Below are positions 23,240-34,112 of a stretch of 64,000 bases of DNA, one piece after another (within the stretch, counting starts at the first letter, position 1; each line of letters starts with the position of its first letter). The notes under the pieces are model-generated. The model was not told where the DNA came from. It searched no databases and saw nothing but the letters and a program-made list of their open reading frames with translations. Source of the stretch: Geosiphon pyriformis (taxonomy: Eukaryota > Glomeromycota > Glomeromycetes > Archaeosporales > Geosiphonaceae); NCBI GenBank assembly GCA_016748015.1, contig JAAOMT010000708.1:137440-201439 (forward strand), given 5' to 3'. Made by a program: the position numbers and the translations under genes.

Positions 23240-23890
23240 ATACATGGTATATGTGACAAAAGACAGCAAAAAAATGGAAATTACTGATGGCATTCACTCA
23301 CTAGCACAACAACTTTTTCAACTGATCCAACAACAAGAAATGGAAATTACAATTAACCAATAAACTATCAGATACACAAACATCAGAAAAAGACCATGAG
23401 ATAAAATATGAAGAAAAACAGAAAACACTGTGGACAAAATAATCACAAAAGTGAAATTGGCAATAGAAATACAACCAAAAGTTACCTAATATCAAGAGTT
23501 GACTATAAAAACTTGGAATTGGTGAATACAACAATTTTCAAGAAACTTTTGTTACTTTTATTTAGGACAACACTTGAACATTCAAAGCTTGTATATGGAT
23601 AAAACAAAACAATTATTTAACACAATAATACTGTAACAACTAAAACAATTTGTGGGGAAGAACAATTTGATCACACAAACAAGAGCCATTTATTGGCTAC
23701 ACACCAGATTTTAAGATAGACCAAAAATCTTACTCAATTCAGAAATGAACTCTATTACCATTAACCAAATGAGAAAAATAACCAATGCTCAATTTGAAAA
23801 ATTACAGAACAAAATAGCACAAGTAATTCTTAAAAAAGAAGTTCAAAGACAGAGAATTAGAATTAGGAAATCTCGATGGAGCTTAATATT
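23240..23890 (+). pseudogene. Element A ORF3 remnant
   Basis: Begins ITDGIHSLAQQLFQLIQQQEMEITINQ, which aligns with the ORF3 start in element B (LKLSKQLFETIQ...IEITID). The 3' end reads QFEKLQNKIAQVILKK followed by a basic RQRIRIRKSRW tail. Broken by stops and frame changes. Unknown function. Confidence 0.5.
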
Positions 23891-23906
23891 AAAGAAGAGG
23901 AAATAA

Positions 23907-24719
23907 TATTACTTATAAAATATAAGAAAATATATTAGCATATAAATTAGCCAATCAGAAGTAGCCATAGTAAATATGGAATTCCAGGATTCCAGAAATT
24001 TTAGGATTCTCATACAAAGAATTGCAGGATTCCAGAATTCCAGAATTCCTCTCAAAGAATTGCAGAATTCCAAGAATTCCAGAATTTCTGGTATGAAGAA
24101 TTGAGGAATTGAGGAATCTCAATTATATATATATATATTAGTAATATTAAAAGTAAAAAAAGGAACCTCCAAGTTTAGATTTAATTTAAGCAACCTTCTC
24201 TATCACAAATATCAAAATAAATAATTATTTACTATTTTAAATCTACTCTTTACTATTAACACTTCATGTTGATAGTAATTAATACTTGAACACACTAGAA
24301 CAATAGTTCTTAATTATGGCTATTAATAGGATACTAACTTTTATTGTCTTGGCTTATTTTTTTATTTTTTTTATTTTTTTATTTCTTTTGTTGTGTACTA
24401 ATTGATTAAAGAATTAAAGCACTGAGTTATTAATGTCAAGAATTGCCTGATAAAAGATCTCTGCAAATGGATAGAGCACATAAAAGAATTACGGATTACT
24501 TATTAGAGAAGTACCAGCCATCAAGCTAAAGAAAAAAATTGATAAAATTGCAATTCTGGGAAGCTATAGATAAACAACTATTGAATCTCTGTCCATTATA
24601 CAAAAAACTTAACCAAAACCTTTAAATAATAATACCTTCCAATCAACCCTATATATCTATTGAGCACCAAGTTACAGATTTGTTATTTGTTTTAAGACCC
24701 CAAATAATTACTTGTAACA
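23907..24719 (+). repeat. 3' LTR of element A (LTR family 1)
   Basis: 813 bp, TATTACTTATAAAATATAAG...CTTGTAACA; pair of 6286-7124. It carries the GGATTCC array at 23975-24105 and a TATATATATA box near 24126. A polypurine tract precedes it. Confidence 0.9.
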
Positions 24720-24723
24720 TCAG

Positions 24724-24935
24724 TTAAAACAATACTAAACTCTTATATAAACTATTGTTATATCACTAAAACCAGAAAAAAACAAACATAGCTTATGAAA
24801 ACCAAAGCTAACTTCAAAAGACTTATCAATACCAAGCAAATAAACTATTTTATCTAATAAACCTAACACCAAATAGCAGGTTACAATTGACATTACTCCA
24901 GAATTACTAATTAGATCACACTTTTTTATATCTAT
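24724..24935. other. Unassigned AT-rich segment
   Basis: About 210 bp between element A and the LTR at 24936. No open frame, no clear match to any element in the window; it may be pre-insertion target DNA or an eroded repeat. Confidence 0.4.
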
Positions 24936-25883
24936 TATTACCAGTAAAATTTTAGCTATTAATTAGCATGGAATTATTCTTATAATTCTTATTATTAATT
25001 AGTATATATTATTATCATTTTTATTATTACTTATTATTTAATCAATAACTCGATTTATACTATAGAAATTAAGATAATCAAATTACACAATATTCTAAAC
25101 CATGTAACATAGTCAAAATTTGCCGAAATTAATGAAAATTGGCCGAAATAATCAATAGTTTAGTAAAATAACTTGTAGTTTGCTGAAATGTATTTTTAGT
25201 TTACTAAAATTATAGCAAAAAGAAAAGTTCAAGTTCAAAGACTAGTATTACAACAAGTTGTATAAAAAAAGAGCTATTCTCTTTAAGAAAATATATCTTT
25301 TCATAGTATTTTATTATAGTATTTTACTTTAGATATTTTAATTAGAACAAATCACTTTTATACTTTTCAAATTAAAATTAAATATTTGAAAAACCAAATC
25401 CTTTAAACTATTATATTTGAAATTTTTTCAACACAACTAACATTTTGAAATTAATTAGCTATCAATTTCAATAATCTGTTAGTGACTTCAAACCTAAATA
25501 GAAAACGTTTTCCTTGTTAGAATTTTATTTTTTTTACATTTTTTTTATTTTTATTTTTTTTTCTTATTATAATCATTAAGATAGTCTACAGACAAGATTT
25601 TTGTAAAAGAGTTGACTTTTACAGCAAAGTAACTACATATTTTTAGTGAGCTTTCAAATGAGCAATTCCTGGAAAAGAGTTAATATTTACTATAACATAA
25701 TTACATAAAGTAACTGGCATAGAATTGGTCATTTCATTTATAAGCCCAGCAGTTCAAATTATAAATGATAATTTGAAGATAAATTCAGTTATTGGAGGTT
25801 TAATTGCTTTCAGAAAACGTAAAATTAGCAACAGACAGACATTAACAACATTCAAAAAAAGAGACCAAAAACCTTCAATAATA
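24936..25883 (+). repeat. Solo or truncated LTR (family 4), plus orientation
   Basis: 948 bp matching, in the opposite orientation, the LTR at 35653-36630: start TATTACCAG, five ~20-bp repeats of AGTTTGCTGAAAT type at 25105-25215, TATAAAAA at 25261, and an end GAGACCAAAAACCTTCAATAATA. No internal element sequence follows; the right flank is element C integrase. The flanking 4-mers (CTAT, TCAG) do not match, so the copy is probably recombined or flanked by a deletion. Confidence 0.75.
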
Positions 25884-27493
25884 TCAGCTATGAATTCTGC
25901 ATCTGCTTTTTGAATTGCTTTTGCCTTTGGCCATTTTGTAAGATAATTTATGACTACTGTGATATATTGGTTGCCTTTTCTGGTTATTGTTAATAGTCCA
26001 ACTAAGTTAATTTCAATTTGATTAAATAGTTGTTCTATTTTAATTGGTTTTAGTAGTTTACTAAGTCTTGTTCTTTCTCTTTTTTGACAAGTATTACAAT
26101 TTTGAATGTATTAAATGGTGTTTGAATACATTGATGGCCAATAATATTTTTTTTTGGTTTTTTTTATGGTTGTTTCTTTATAAAAGTGTCCTGCTGTCAA
26201 ATCTGAATACATGTTGTATAGTATTGTTTCTTTTTCTGATTCTGTGATTACTCTAAATGATTGATCTGGATCCTTTCTGTTTTTTCAATATAATATATTT
26301 TAGTGGATAATAAAAGATTTAGATTGTTGTTTTATGTTGTTTTGTTTTTTGGAGATAATTTTTTCTTGAACTGCTGGGTATTAATATAGTATTAGAGTTG
26401 TTAATATTTTTGTGTATTCATTTTTTGTTATATTTTTGTGTTGAAAATGTTTTTTAGATTTGTTTTATTCATGACAAACTGTCAGCATTTCCATTTTTTT
26501 TCTCTTTTTATAATATACTGTATATTTGAATGGTAAAAGTTCTATTTTTTATCTGGTATAGTAGTCATTTCCAAATTTTTGCTTTTGGATTGATGTTAAT
26601 CCTTTGTGATTAGTGTATATGTCAAATTTCTGGCTTAAGTATTCCTTCCATTTTATGACTGCCCAATAGATAGCTAAGTGTTTTAGTGCTAGTGTTCTAT
26701 AGTTTTTTTTAACTGGACTTAAACTTTGGCTAACATATGCTACTAAGTGTTTTTTTCTATCTGGTCTTTTCTGTAATAATACTGCTCCCAATGCTTGACC
26801 TAATGCATTAGTGGTAATAATAAATGGCTTGCTGTGATTTAAATAGATTAGTACTGATGCTTGGATGAGCTTTTTTCTTAAAATATTAAAAGCCTTTTAT
26901 TGTTTTTCAGTTCATTCATATTTTACATTCTTGGCTTGAAGCTGGTAAAGTGATTGGACTAGTTTAGAGAAGTTTTGGATAAAGCAGCAATAATATTCAG
27001 TGAATCCCAAAAATGCTTGTAGTTCTATCAGATTTGTTAATATTAAAAAGTTTTTAACAGTTTCAATTTTGTCTGGATTTGTTTTAATATTATTTTTGCT
27101 TATGACATGTCCTAGAAATTTCAATTTCATATTGCTAAAAAAACACTTGGTTGCATTCAGCTTTAATTCTGCTTTTTTCAACCTCTCAAACACTTGCTAA
27201 AGATGGTACAAATAATCATCAAATGTTCTTGAGAACACATTGGTGTTATCCAAATATATAACTACTGATTTTCATAGCAATTCAGTATAGACAATTTTCA
27301 TAAGCCATTAAAAGATGACTGGAATATTGGTTAAGCTGAATGACATAACTTCAAATTTTAAATTTTTTTTTTGGTAGTCAATGCAGTCTTTTTTTTATCA
27401 GCTAAATTCATGGCTACTTAATAATTATTATTTAGATCCAAGGTTGAGAACCATTTTTTTTCTCTGAAAGTATTGAATAATTTTTAAATACAT
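25884..27493 (-). mobile_element. Element C, 3' fragment (RT to integrase), minus strand
   Basis: Left half of an older gypsy-like element split by element D. Minus-strand reading from 27493 down gives the rest of RT (FSTLDL at about 27440; YLDNTNVF at about 27250; LKFLGHVISKNNIKTNPDK), RNase H (GAVLLQKRPDRKKH; LALKHLAIYWAVIKWKEYL; TNHKGLTSI) and integrase N-terminal and core start, ending at the LTR edge at 25883. Its closest relative here is element A. Numerous stops. Its own 3' LTR is missing. Confidence 0.82.
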
Positions 27494-27974
27494 TGTTACC
27501 AGAGGTTTTTGGTCTCTTCTCTTAAATGTTGTCGATGCTTGTTTGCTGTGAATTCACGTTTTCTGGATGTGGTTGAACCTCCAGTAACTGAATTTATCTT
27601 CAAATTATCTCTTATAATTTGAACTGCTGGGCTTATAAGTGGAATGGCCAATTTCTTGCCAGTTACTTTATGTAGTTACGTTGTAGTAAATGTCAACTCT
27701 TTCCCAGGAATTGCTTGTCTGGAAGCTCACTAAAAATGTGTAGTTACTTTGCTGTGAAAGTCAACTCTTCTACAGGAATCTCGTCTGTAGGCTACCCTAA
27801 TGATTGTAATAAGAAAATAAAAGAAAAATAAAAGAAATGTAAAAGAAATAGAATTCTGTCAAGGGAAACGTTTTCTATCCAGGCCTGGAGTTACTAACAG
27901 TTTATTGAAATTGGTAGCTAATCAATTTCAAAACGTTAGTTGGGTTTTGAGGATTTTCCAAGTGCAATAATTAA
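27494..27974 (-). repeat. 3' LTR of element D (family 4), visible part
   Basis: Matches 35653-36133 base for base in length. The remaining ~497 bp of the LTR is absent or hidden by the gap that starts at 27975. Confidence 0.9.
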
Positions 27975-28161
27975 NNNNNNNNNNNNNNNNNNNNNNNNNN
28001 NNNNNNNNNNNNNNNNNNNNNNNNNNNNNNNNNNNNNNNNNNNNNNNNNNNNNNNNNNNNNNNNNNNNNNNNNNNNNNNNNNNNNNNNNNNNNNNNNNNN
28101 NNNNNNNNNNNNNNNNNNNNNNNNNNNNNNNNNNNNNNNNNNNNNNNNNNNNNNNNNNNNN
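27975..28161. other. Assembly gap (187 N)
   Basis: Run of N inside the 3' LTR. From comparison with the 5' LTR, at least ~497 bp of LTR plus the polypurine tract should lie here, so the gap size is probably too small or the region is rearranged. Confidence 0.95.
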
Positions 28162-28164
28162 CAT

Positions 28165-28560
28165 TTGGTGGAATACTAATTGGAGTGAACATTAGGTTTT
28201 CTCTTAAAGCAAGCTTTAAAAGTTCTGGCAGGTGAATTCCAGTATAACTTCTTGTGTTCTTCTTATACAGGTGATATTTTTGTGAATTTGGGGCTAAATT
28301 TGTAACTACTTCTGTTTAGGTATAATTAATGTGGTTTCCAGTAACAGTAATGGATAATTCGGGTATTGTTTTTAAAGCTAACATTAGTTTTTGGGATAAT
28401 TGTTGAATGTTTTGAGAAATAGTTATTATAAGCAATTTGAAATAACAGAAAATTATTTTTGGTGTATGAGTTTTTATGTTATTTTTGTTTTGTTTTTGTG
28501 AGATTGTTTCTAAATTATAAGAAGATAACTATAATAATAAATTTAAATTAAGTGTTCAAG
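28165..28560 (-). pseudogene. Element D ORF3 remnant
   Basis: Minus-strand reading includes ISQNIQQLSQKLMLALKTIPELSI, aligning with the ORF3 start of B and A, then KNTRSYTGIHLPELLKLALRE and FTPISIPPN up to the gap. The latter part also matches the decayed copy at 56.25-56.6 kb. Function unknown; broken by at least one stop. Confidence 0.5.
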
Positions 28561-28564
28561 TTGG

Positions 28565-29933
28565 GAGGCTGTTCAATGACAACTATTGGTTCTAAATTTC
28601 AGGGAATGTCTTTGGGATTGATTAAAGGAGAATGTGTACCAATTTGTGAAATTAATGGTTCAGGATTGTTTCTGGAATTATAGTGTTTCAAACAATCTCC
28701 ATGTGCAACTTTTGCTAGAATTTTGTTATCAAGTCTTAGCTTGTATGATCCGTTGCCTAAAACTTCATAGATAAAGAATAGTTTATCCCATTTATTCTCA
28801 AATTTTCCACTCTATTGTTTTTCAGCTTTAGTTCTGTGTAAGAGAACTTTGTTTCCAATTTTAAATTCATTAGTGACTGGAGACAATTTGTCATCATGCC
28901 ATTCTTTTTGTTGAGCTTGGGAGTGTTCAATATGGGTGGCTGCTATTCATCGTTTTCCTTCCAATGTGCTAAGCAGAGTGTAGGCTCTTTGCTGAAGCAT
29001 TTCTTGGAAATTGTTTTCATCAATTGGTTGTGCTAGATATGTTTCCACTGTGAAACTAATTGGTAACGTTGCTGTCCTTCCGTAAGTTAAATCAAATGGT
29101 GTGTGTTTCGTGGTATCTTGTTTTAGTGTTCTATATGCTAGTAACACTGATAGAATAAAGAGATCCCATTCTTGCTCAAAATTGGTTGAAACTTTGGTTA
29201 ATGATTCACACAATGTTCTGTTGAACCGTTCTACAAGTCCATTTGTTTGTGAATAGTAGGGTGAAGATAATGGTCTCTTGACATTAAATTGTCCACAAAT
29301 TTCCTGGATTAAATTGTTCACGAAATGTGTTCCTTGATCAGATAAAAGTTCTATTGGGCATCTATGTCTACAAATAATGTCTTCATAGATAAAGTTTGCT
29401 ACTGATTTTGCATCTGCCCATTAAATGGCTCTGGCTTCAGGCTATTTGGTGAGATAGTCTATGGCTACTACAATATAATGGTTCCCTTGGTTTGTGATAG
29501 GTAGTGGTCTGACTAAATCGATACCAACTCTGTCAAAAGGCTGTCCAACTTTGATTGGGTTTAAAGGTTCTGGTGGATGAGTTCCTCCTCTTTTTTGACA
29601 ACTATTACAAGATTCAACATATTCGTGAATGTCTTTTTTCATTTGAGGCCAAAAGTAGTATTCTAGTATTCTTTGGGTGGTGCTGTTTTTTCCGAAGTAG
29701 GCTGATGAAGGATCTGAGTGCATGTTGTATAATATAGTCTCTTTTTCCTGTTCTTGTATTAATCTGAGTGGTTTGTCTGGGTTTTTGAAATTTTGATGAT
29801 AAATAATGTTGTTATGTAGAAAATATTGTTTGGCTTGTTGTTGTAATTGATGTTTTTTATCTGGAGACCAATCTGTTGGGATTGTTAATGTTTCCAAATA
29901 TCGTTTGAGATCGTTGTAGTTTTCTGAATTCAT
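28565..29933 (-). pseudogene. Element D integrase
   Basis: From 29933: N-terminal zinc region (NMHSDPSSAYFG, where the second His of HHCC is Tyr; CNSCQKRGGTHPPEPL), core Asp in VGIDLVRPL, Asp in ELLSDQGTHFVNN, Glu in TNGLVERFNRTL, then the C-terminal FKIGNKVLLHRTKAEKQ and LGNGSYKLRLDNKI module. Stops near 29441 (Trp to TAG type), 29422 (Gln to TAA type) and 28946. The frame differs from RT, so an indel lies at about 29940-30000. Confidence 0.87.
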
Positions 29934-29959
29934 TGTTTGTTGGCTGTTTTGGTTGGTTA

Positions 29960-30364
29960 AGTTGAGTGTTGGTTTTTTGTGTTTTTCTAATCTTGTCTCA
30001 TTCTGGAGAAACAGTCAACATTGGTGTGGAGTTTTCCTGGTTTGTGATGAACTATGTATCGATAGTTTGCTAGAAATCCTGTCCATCAGGTTTGTTTTGC
30101 ATTCAGCTGAGTATTTTTGTTTTGAAGCCATTTGAGTCTAATATTATCAGTGATAATATCAAATTTTTTAGGCCTGAGATAAAGGTTGAAGTAGTGTAGA
30201 GCCCAAATTACGGCTGTTGTTTCTAGTTCTGTAGCAGGATAGTTTTTCTCAGCTGGTTTTAATGTTTTGCTAGCATAAGCAATTATTTGCTCATTTCCGT
30301 TGTTATCTAGTTGTGATAAGATGGCACCAAAGACAGTATACGAAGCATTTGTAGCTAGTCAAAA
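29960..30364 (-). pseudogene. Element D RNase H
   Basis: ATNASYTVFGAILSQLDN, QIIAYASKTLKPAEKNYPATELE, TAVIWALHYF and ITDNIRLKWL follow RT in frame. The first catalytic Asp (TDAS) is Asn. Stops near 30360 and 30352 (TGA) and within 30000-30090. Confidence 0.83.
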
Positions 30365-31414
30365 TCAGTTGCTGAAATCCAGGTAGGCGAGAATTGGAGC
30401 TGTTGTCAGTTTTTCCTTGAGGATTTCAAAAGCTTTTTGGTGTTCGGTAGTCCATTTGTATTCAATGTTTTTGGTAGTAAGCTGGTTGAGGGGTTTTGCA
30501 ATTTCTGAGAATCTTTTGATAAACTTCCAATAGTAGGATGCTAATTCTATGAATCCTCTTAGTTCTGTAGTGTTTCGAGGAGTTTTGAAGTTTTTGACAA
30601 TGCTGATTTTTCCAGAGTCTGGTTTGATTCCATCTTTACTAACAATATGACCAAGGAAGGCCAGGCTTGTTTTTCCAAAGTAGCATTTTTTGATATTGAG
30701 TTTTAGTTCTGCTTTTTGTAATCGTTGAAAAACTTCTTGCAGGTGTTTTAAGTGTAATTCAAACAATGGAGAATAAACATCAGTATTGTCAAGATAAATG
30801 ACTACTGACTTCCAAAGAAGTCCTTGGTACACAACATCCATTAATCTCTGAAACATTGCTGGTGCATTGCATAATCCGAAAGACATTACATTGAACTCAT
30901 AATTTCCGTCTTGGGTGGTGAATGCTGTTTTGGGGTGATCGTTGGGATCCATAGCAACTTGCCAGTAACTGCTTTCTAAATTTAGTGTTGAAAAGTATTT
31001 GGATTTTCCAAGAGCATCTAACATGTTATCAATCCGGAGAAAGGGGTAGGCGTCTCCAATTGTAACACTGTTGAGCTGTCAATAGTTAACACAAAATCGG
31101 ATCTTTCCATTTTTCTTTTTAACTAGCACTACAGGTGAAGCCCAAGGACTCATAGAGAGTTGGATGAGCCCATTGTTAAGCATTCGTTGTACTTCTTCTC
31201 GGATGAATTGGTGGCTTTCTAGAGCAACTCGATATGCTTGTTGTCTTCTTGGTTTGGCATCTCCTGTATAAATTTGGTGTTGAACCAAATTGGTTCTTCC
31301 TAAGTTATTGTTGTTTTCAGCAAAGATATCAGCAAATTCTGCAATTAGCTCTTTGAGCTGGGTCTGTTGTTGTGGTTCAAGTTGTCCCATGTTGATTCGA
31401 GATAGTTTTTCCAT
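30365..31414 (-). pseudogene. Element D reverse transcriptase
   Basis: RT in two near-contiguous open pieces. The first (31414-31079) has the N-terminal block through VVLVKKKNGKIRFCVNY. The second (31024-30365) has motif A FSTLNLESSYWQV (Asp is Asn), MSFGLCNAPAMFQRLMDVVY, motif C YLDNTDVYS (second Asp is Asn) and LAFLGHIVSKDGIKPDSGK. Two catalytic aspartates lost means it cannot polymerise despite its long open frames. Confidence 0.9.
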
Positions 31415-31597
31415 GACAACATGGTAGTTTTTGGAGCTGGGGTTTGGGTTAATTTTTGGTAGTGAATGTTCAGTAATTTCAGAGAAATTGGGAACTGTTT
31501 GGAGTAATTCTTGTTGAAATATATTACTGTGAATAACTCCAATTTCTAAATTATTTAATAAAATTATGGGGTAATTATTGGGGTTGTAAAAAGTAAC

Positions 31598-32443
31598 TCA
31601 GACTCTCTTTGTTCCTTCTGGAATATAAATGTTTGGGATTGAAATATTATGTTCCAAGCAGACTTGTTCATTGGACTCAAAAATTTGTTGTGTGGTTGTT
31701 GGCTTTGGGCAGGTGTAGATTTCTGGATGTTTTCCAAAGGGTGAGATGATAATCGGTTGTGGAAGTCTGAGAATCTGGTGAGATTTGTTCTGTGTGTTAA
31801 GAGCTATATTAACTAGAACTGTGAATCGTCCAGTTGAACCAAAACCTTGAGTTCCTCTATCACTTTTTCCTAATTGTTTTCTTTGATTGACTAGTTGCAA
31901 ACCTGAAATGTTGATTAAGAGTAGGTAAATAGCTTGGGCAATTTTTTCAGCATGTTCGATCTTGAATGGTTTGTCAGTTTCATTTTGAAGCATTACTGTA
32001 ATGTCTCCAGTATATCCAGCATTGATTATTCCTTCTCTGACATTGATTTCTTTGCTTGCCAAAGAGGACCGGGAGGTGATTTGAACCATTGCTCCTGGCA
32101 AAATTTCGAGTGCAATTTTGAAATTGATTTTTGTGAGAGATTTGGGTTTGAGAACAAGAGTATCCTTGCCTGGATATCTTAGGTCATATCCAGCATCAAT
32201 TTTGTGTGCTTTTTCGGGTTTTATTTCTTGTCCATTGTTGTTAAAGTATTTAAGTTGTAAGGCAGGCTGATTTTTGATAAGGTAGATAGGTGTTGTTTCA
32301 ATTTCTTCCATTGCTTCAGGTTCTTCAAATTCAATTTTGTTCTCATCATTTTCACTGGGCAAGGGGATACTAAGAGCGTAGCATTCAGGACACCACTGTT
32401 CATCGCAAGGCATAATGCATTCTTCACATAGCCTAATGTTCAT
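31598..32443 (-). CDS. Element D dUTPase domain of Pol
   Basis: Open frame of 281 aa inside pol. Residues 6-21 hold a CEEC...C...CPEC Cys cluster. The dUTPase fold spans about residues 60-210: motif 1 DAGYDLRY (83-90), motif 2 RSSLA (125-129), motif 3 GIINAGYTGDITVMLQN (138-154), motif 4 AEKIAQAIYL (165-174), motif 5 RGTQGFGSTG (196-205), which contacts the nucleotide in trimeric dUTPases. The motif 3 catalytic Asp is Asn here, while A and C keep it, so this copy may be weak or inactive. It lies between protease and RT in the same frame. Confidence 0.92.
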   Translation of the reverse strand: MNIRLCEECIMPCDEQWCPECYALSIPLPSENDENKIEFEEPEAMEEIETTPIYLIKNQPALQLKYFNNNGQEIKPEKAHKIDAGYDLRYPGKDTLVLKPKSLTKINFKIALEILPGAMVQITSRSSLASKEINVREGIINAGYTGDITVMLQNETDKPFKIEHAEKIAQAIYLLLINISGLQLVNQRKQLGKSDRGTQGFGSTGRFTVLVNIALNTQNKSHQILRLPQPIIISPFGKHPEIYTCPKPTTTQQIFESNEQVCLEHNISIPNIYIPEGTKRV

Positions 32444-32454
32444 TTACTCTAATC

Positions 32455-33480
32455 ATTGAATTTGAGCTTCTTGGGTTGGGTAGATGTGACTTGCAATTTG
32501 GTGGTAGACTTCTACTTCATCTTCATAATTGAATCCAGTTAATTCCATGGTGTATTCAATGTATTCTGCTTCCTTCATTTGATGAACATCTTCTTTGGTA
32601 GCTCTATTAATTAATGCCATTGCTAGATCAAAAATCATCTCAGCATTATAGGGGTAGTGATAAAGTTTGTTAAGAGCACTGTTGTATGCCGCATTAAAGA
32701 GTGTTCCTTTTTTTACTTTTTCTGAAATTGATAAAGCATATTGGCAGGTCTGATTGCAGACTCCTCCTCTCATGGCTATATCAATCTAATTGCATTCTTC
32801 CGGTAGCATATTTCCACAAGTCAAACAAGGGATGTTGTCCCATTTTCCGCTCCTTTTTATTAGATGACCCCATCGTTCTCTGTGACAAGCCTTGCAGTAA
32901 TAACAAGTATGATTTTCATATTTTTCTTCAAGTAAAATGCAGGCTTCCATTGACAATAGTTTCTTGTGGCAGTCCTTACATTTAAGGGGAATATAGAGGC
33001 ATTGTTTTCTTGGTTTGAGTTTTGAGTAAGAGATATTCTATCCAGAGGTTTTGGGTTCAGAGTGTGAGATAAAATGTTCTTGTTCTGTTTCATTGGCCCA
33101 GTTGGACGTTGATCCAAGAGCCATGAATGTTTCAATGAGGGGTTTTTCTTCTTCTGGTTTGAATTCAAAAGCTGGGGCTTTTTCAGAGCATTTGTTGAAT
33201 GTACCACAAGTGGCAGGTACCCGGGTGTGTTGTCCTTGGTAGGAGATTATTAACTTTTGTGTTTTCCAATTCAGATTAGCAATGGCTTTTTGAAGCCAAT
33301 CATTTCTGACAAGAGCTTAGTACTGGGGTGCGTCCATTACAAGAACTTTGACTAGAATGGTAATTCCATCAAGAGTGAATGAAAAATTGTCAATTTCTTC
33401 TACTGCAGTCTTTTTCATGCTATCGGCAGTGACGATTACTGTTTGAGCTGGTCGGTCAACATTTCTTTTCAACTGTTGCA
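32455..33480 (-). pseudogene. Element D Cys-rich accessory region
   Basis: After the protease: linker, then CKDCHKKLLSMEAC, CYYCKACHRERWGHLIK, CLTCGNML and VCNQTC motifs (33000-32750), then a helical stretch of about 100 residues (32773-32455: SALNKLYHYPYNAEMIFDL). A few stops. Same architecture as in the other elements; no family recognised. Confidence 0.62.
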
Positions 33481-33990
33481 TTAACTAGTAGGTGATAATG
33501 CTTCTGGCAGATCCACTGTCTAGGATCAAGCGAATTGTTTTTTTTTCGACTTCTGCTTCAGTGTACATAGCCATAATTGCTTTTTGTTTATTGGCGGCTG
33601 CATTACTAAGCAGGAATGGTAACTCATTTGCTTCAAACTCAAAAAGGAATATATTTGAAAAGTTAGCATTTTCAGCGATTCTGGCTGGTAAAATTGTGAT
33701 GAGAGTATAGGAAGAGTTTTGTTGTTGTGCTGCAGCTCTACCTTCCGAGAGTGCAGTATGGTGAAAATCCTGTTCTTCTGGCATTGTTAAATAACTGGGT
33801 TGAGTGTGGTAGTGGTTGGGTCTTGGTTGAGTGGAATTTTGGGGAACCAATGGGTTGTTTGAACTGATTCTATTGTTGTTTATTTGGTATCGGTTTTGTG
33901 GTGTGAATTGATTTTGTGTAATCAGTCTTCGAGCAGGTACTTGATAATGTTGTGTGGGTGGTTGTTGGTATTGCTGTTGGATTTGGCTGT
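33481..33990 (-). pseudogene. Element D aspartic protease
   Basis: Retropepsin-like. LILDSGSARSIIT retains the DSG catalytic signature. It is preceded by a Pro/Gln-rich linker and the block LLSNAAANKQKAIMAMYTEAEVE. A TAG follows at about 33485. The linker frame differs from gag by +1, apparently through an indel near 33985. Confidence 0.82.
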
Positions 33991-34112
33991 GGGGCAGGCT
34001 GATAATAGTTATTTTGGTATTGGGGTCTTGGTGAATAGTAAGCTGGTGGTGGTGGTTGATAATAAGATTGCTGTAGTGGAGGATAACGTTGATTATTCTT
34101 ATTTTGTTGGTC

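Larger units (their letters stand above)
6286..24719 (+). mobile_element. Element A: Ty3/gypsy-like LTR retrotransposon with dUTPase, split by element B
   Basis: Bounded by two LTRs of family 1 (6286-7124 and 23907-24719) and by a 4-bp target duplication with one transition (CCAG at 6282-6285, TCAG at 24720-24723). Element B sits inside its gag. Internal order is PBS, gag, CCHC knuckle, protease, Cys-rich region, dUTPase, RT, RNase H, integrase, ORF3, polypurine tract. Many in-frame stops and substitutions make it non-functional. Excluding element B its length is about 10 kb. Confidence 0.88.

Noticed and set aside
24936-25883. LTR at 24936 as the 3' LTR of element C
   Set aside because: It is family 4 in plus orientation, while element C runs on the minus strand and has a family 3 LTR.
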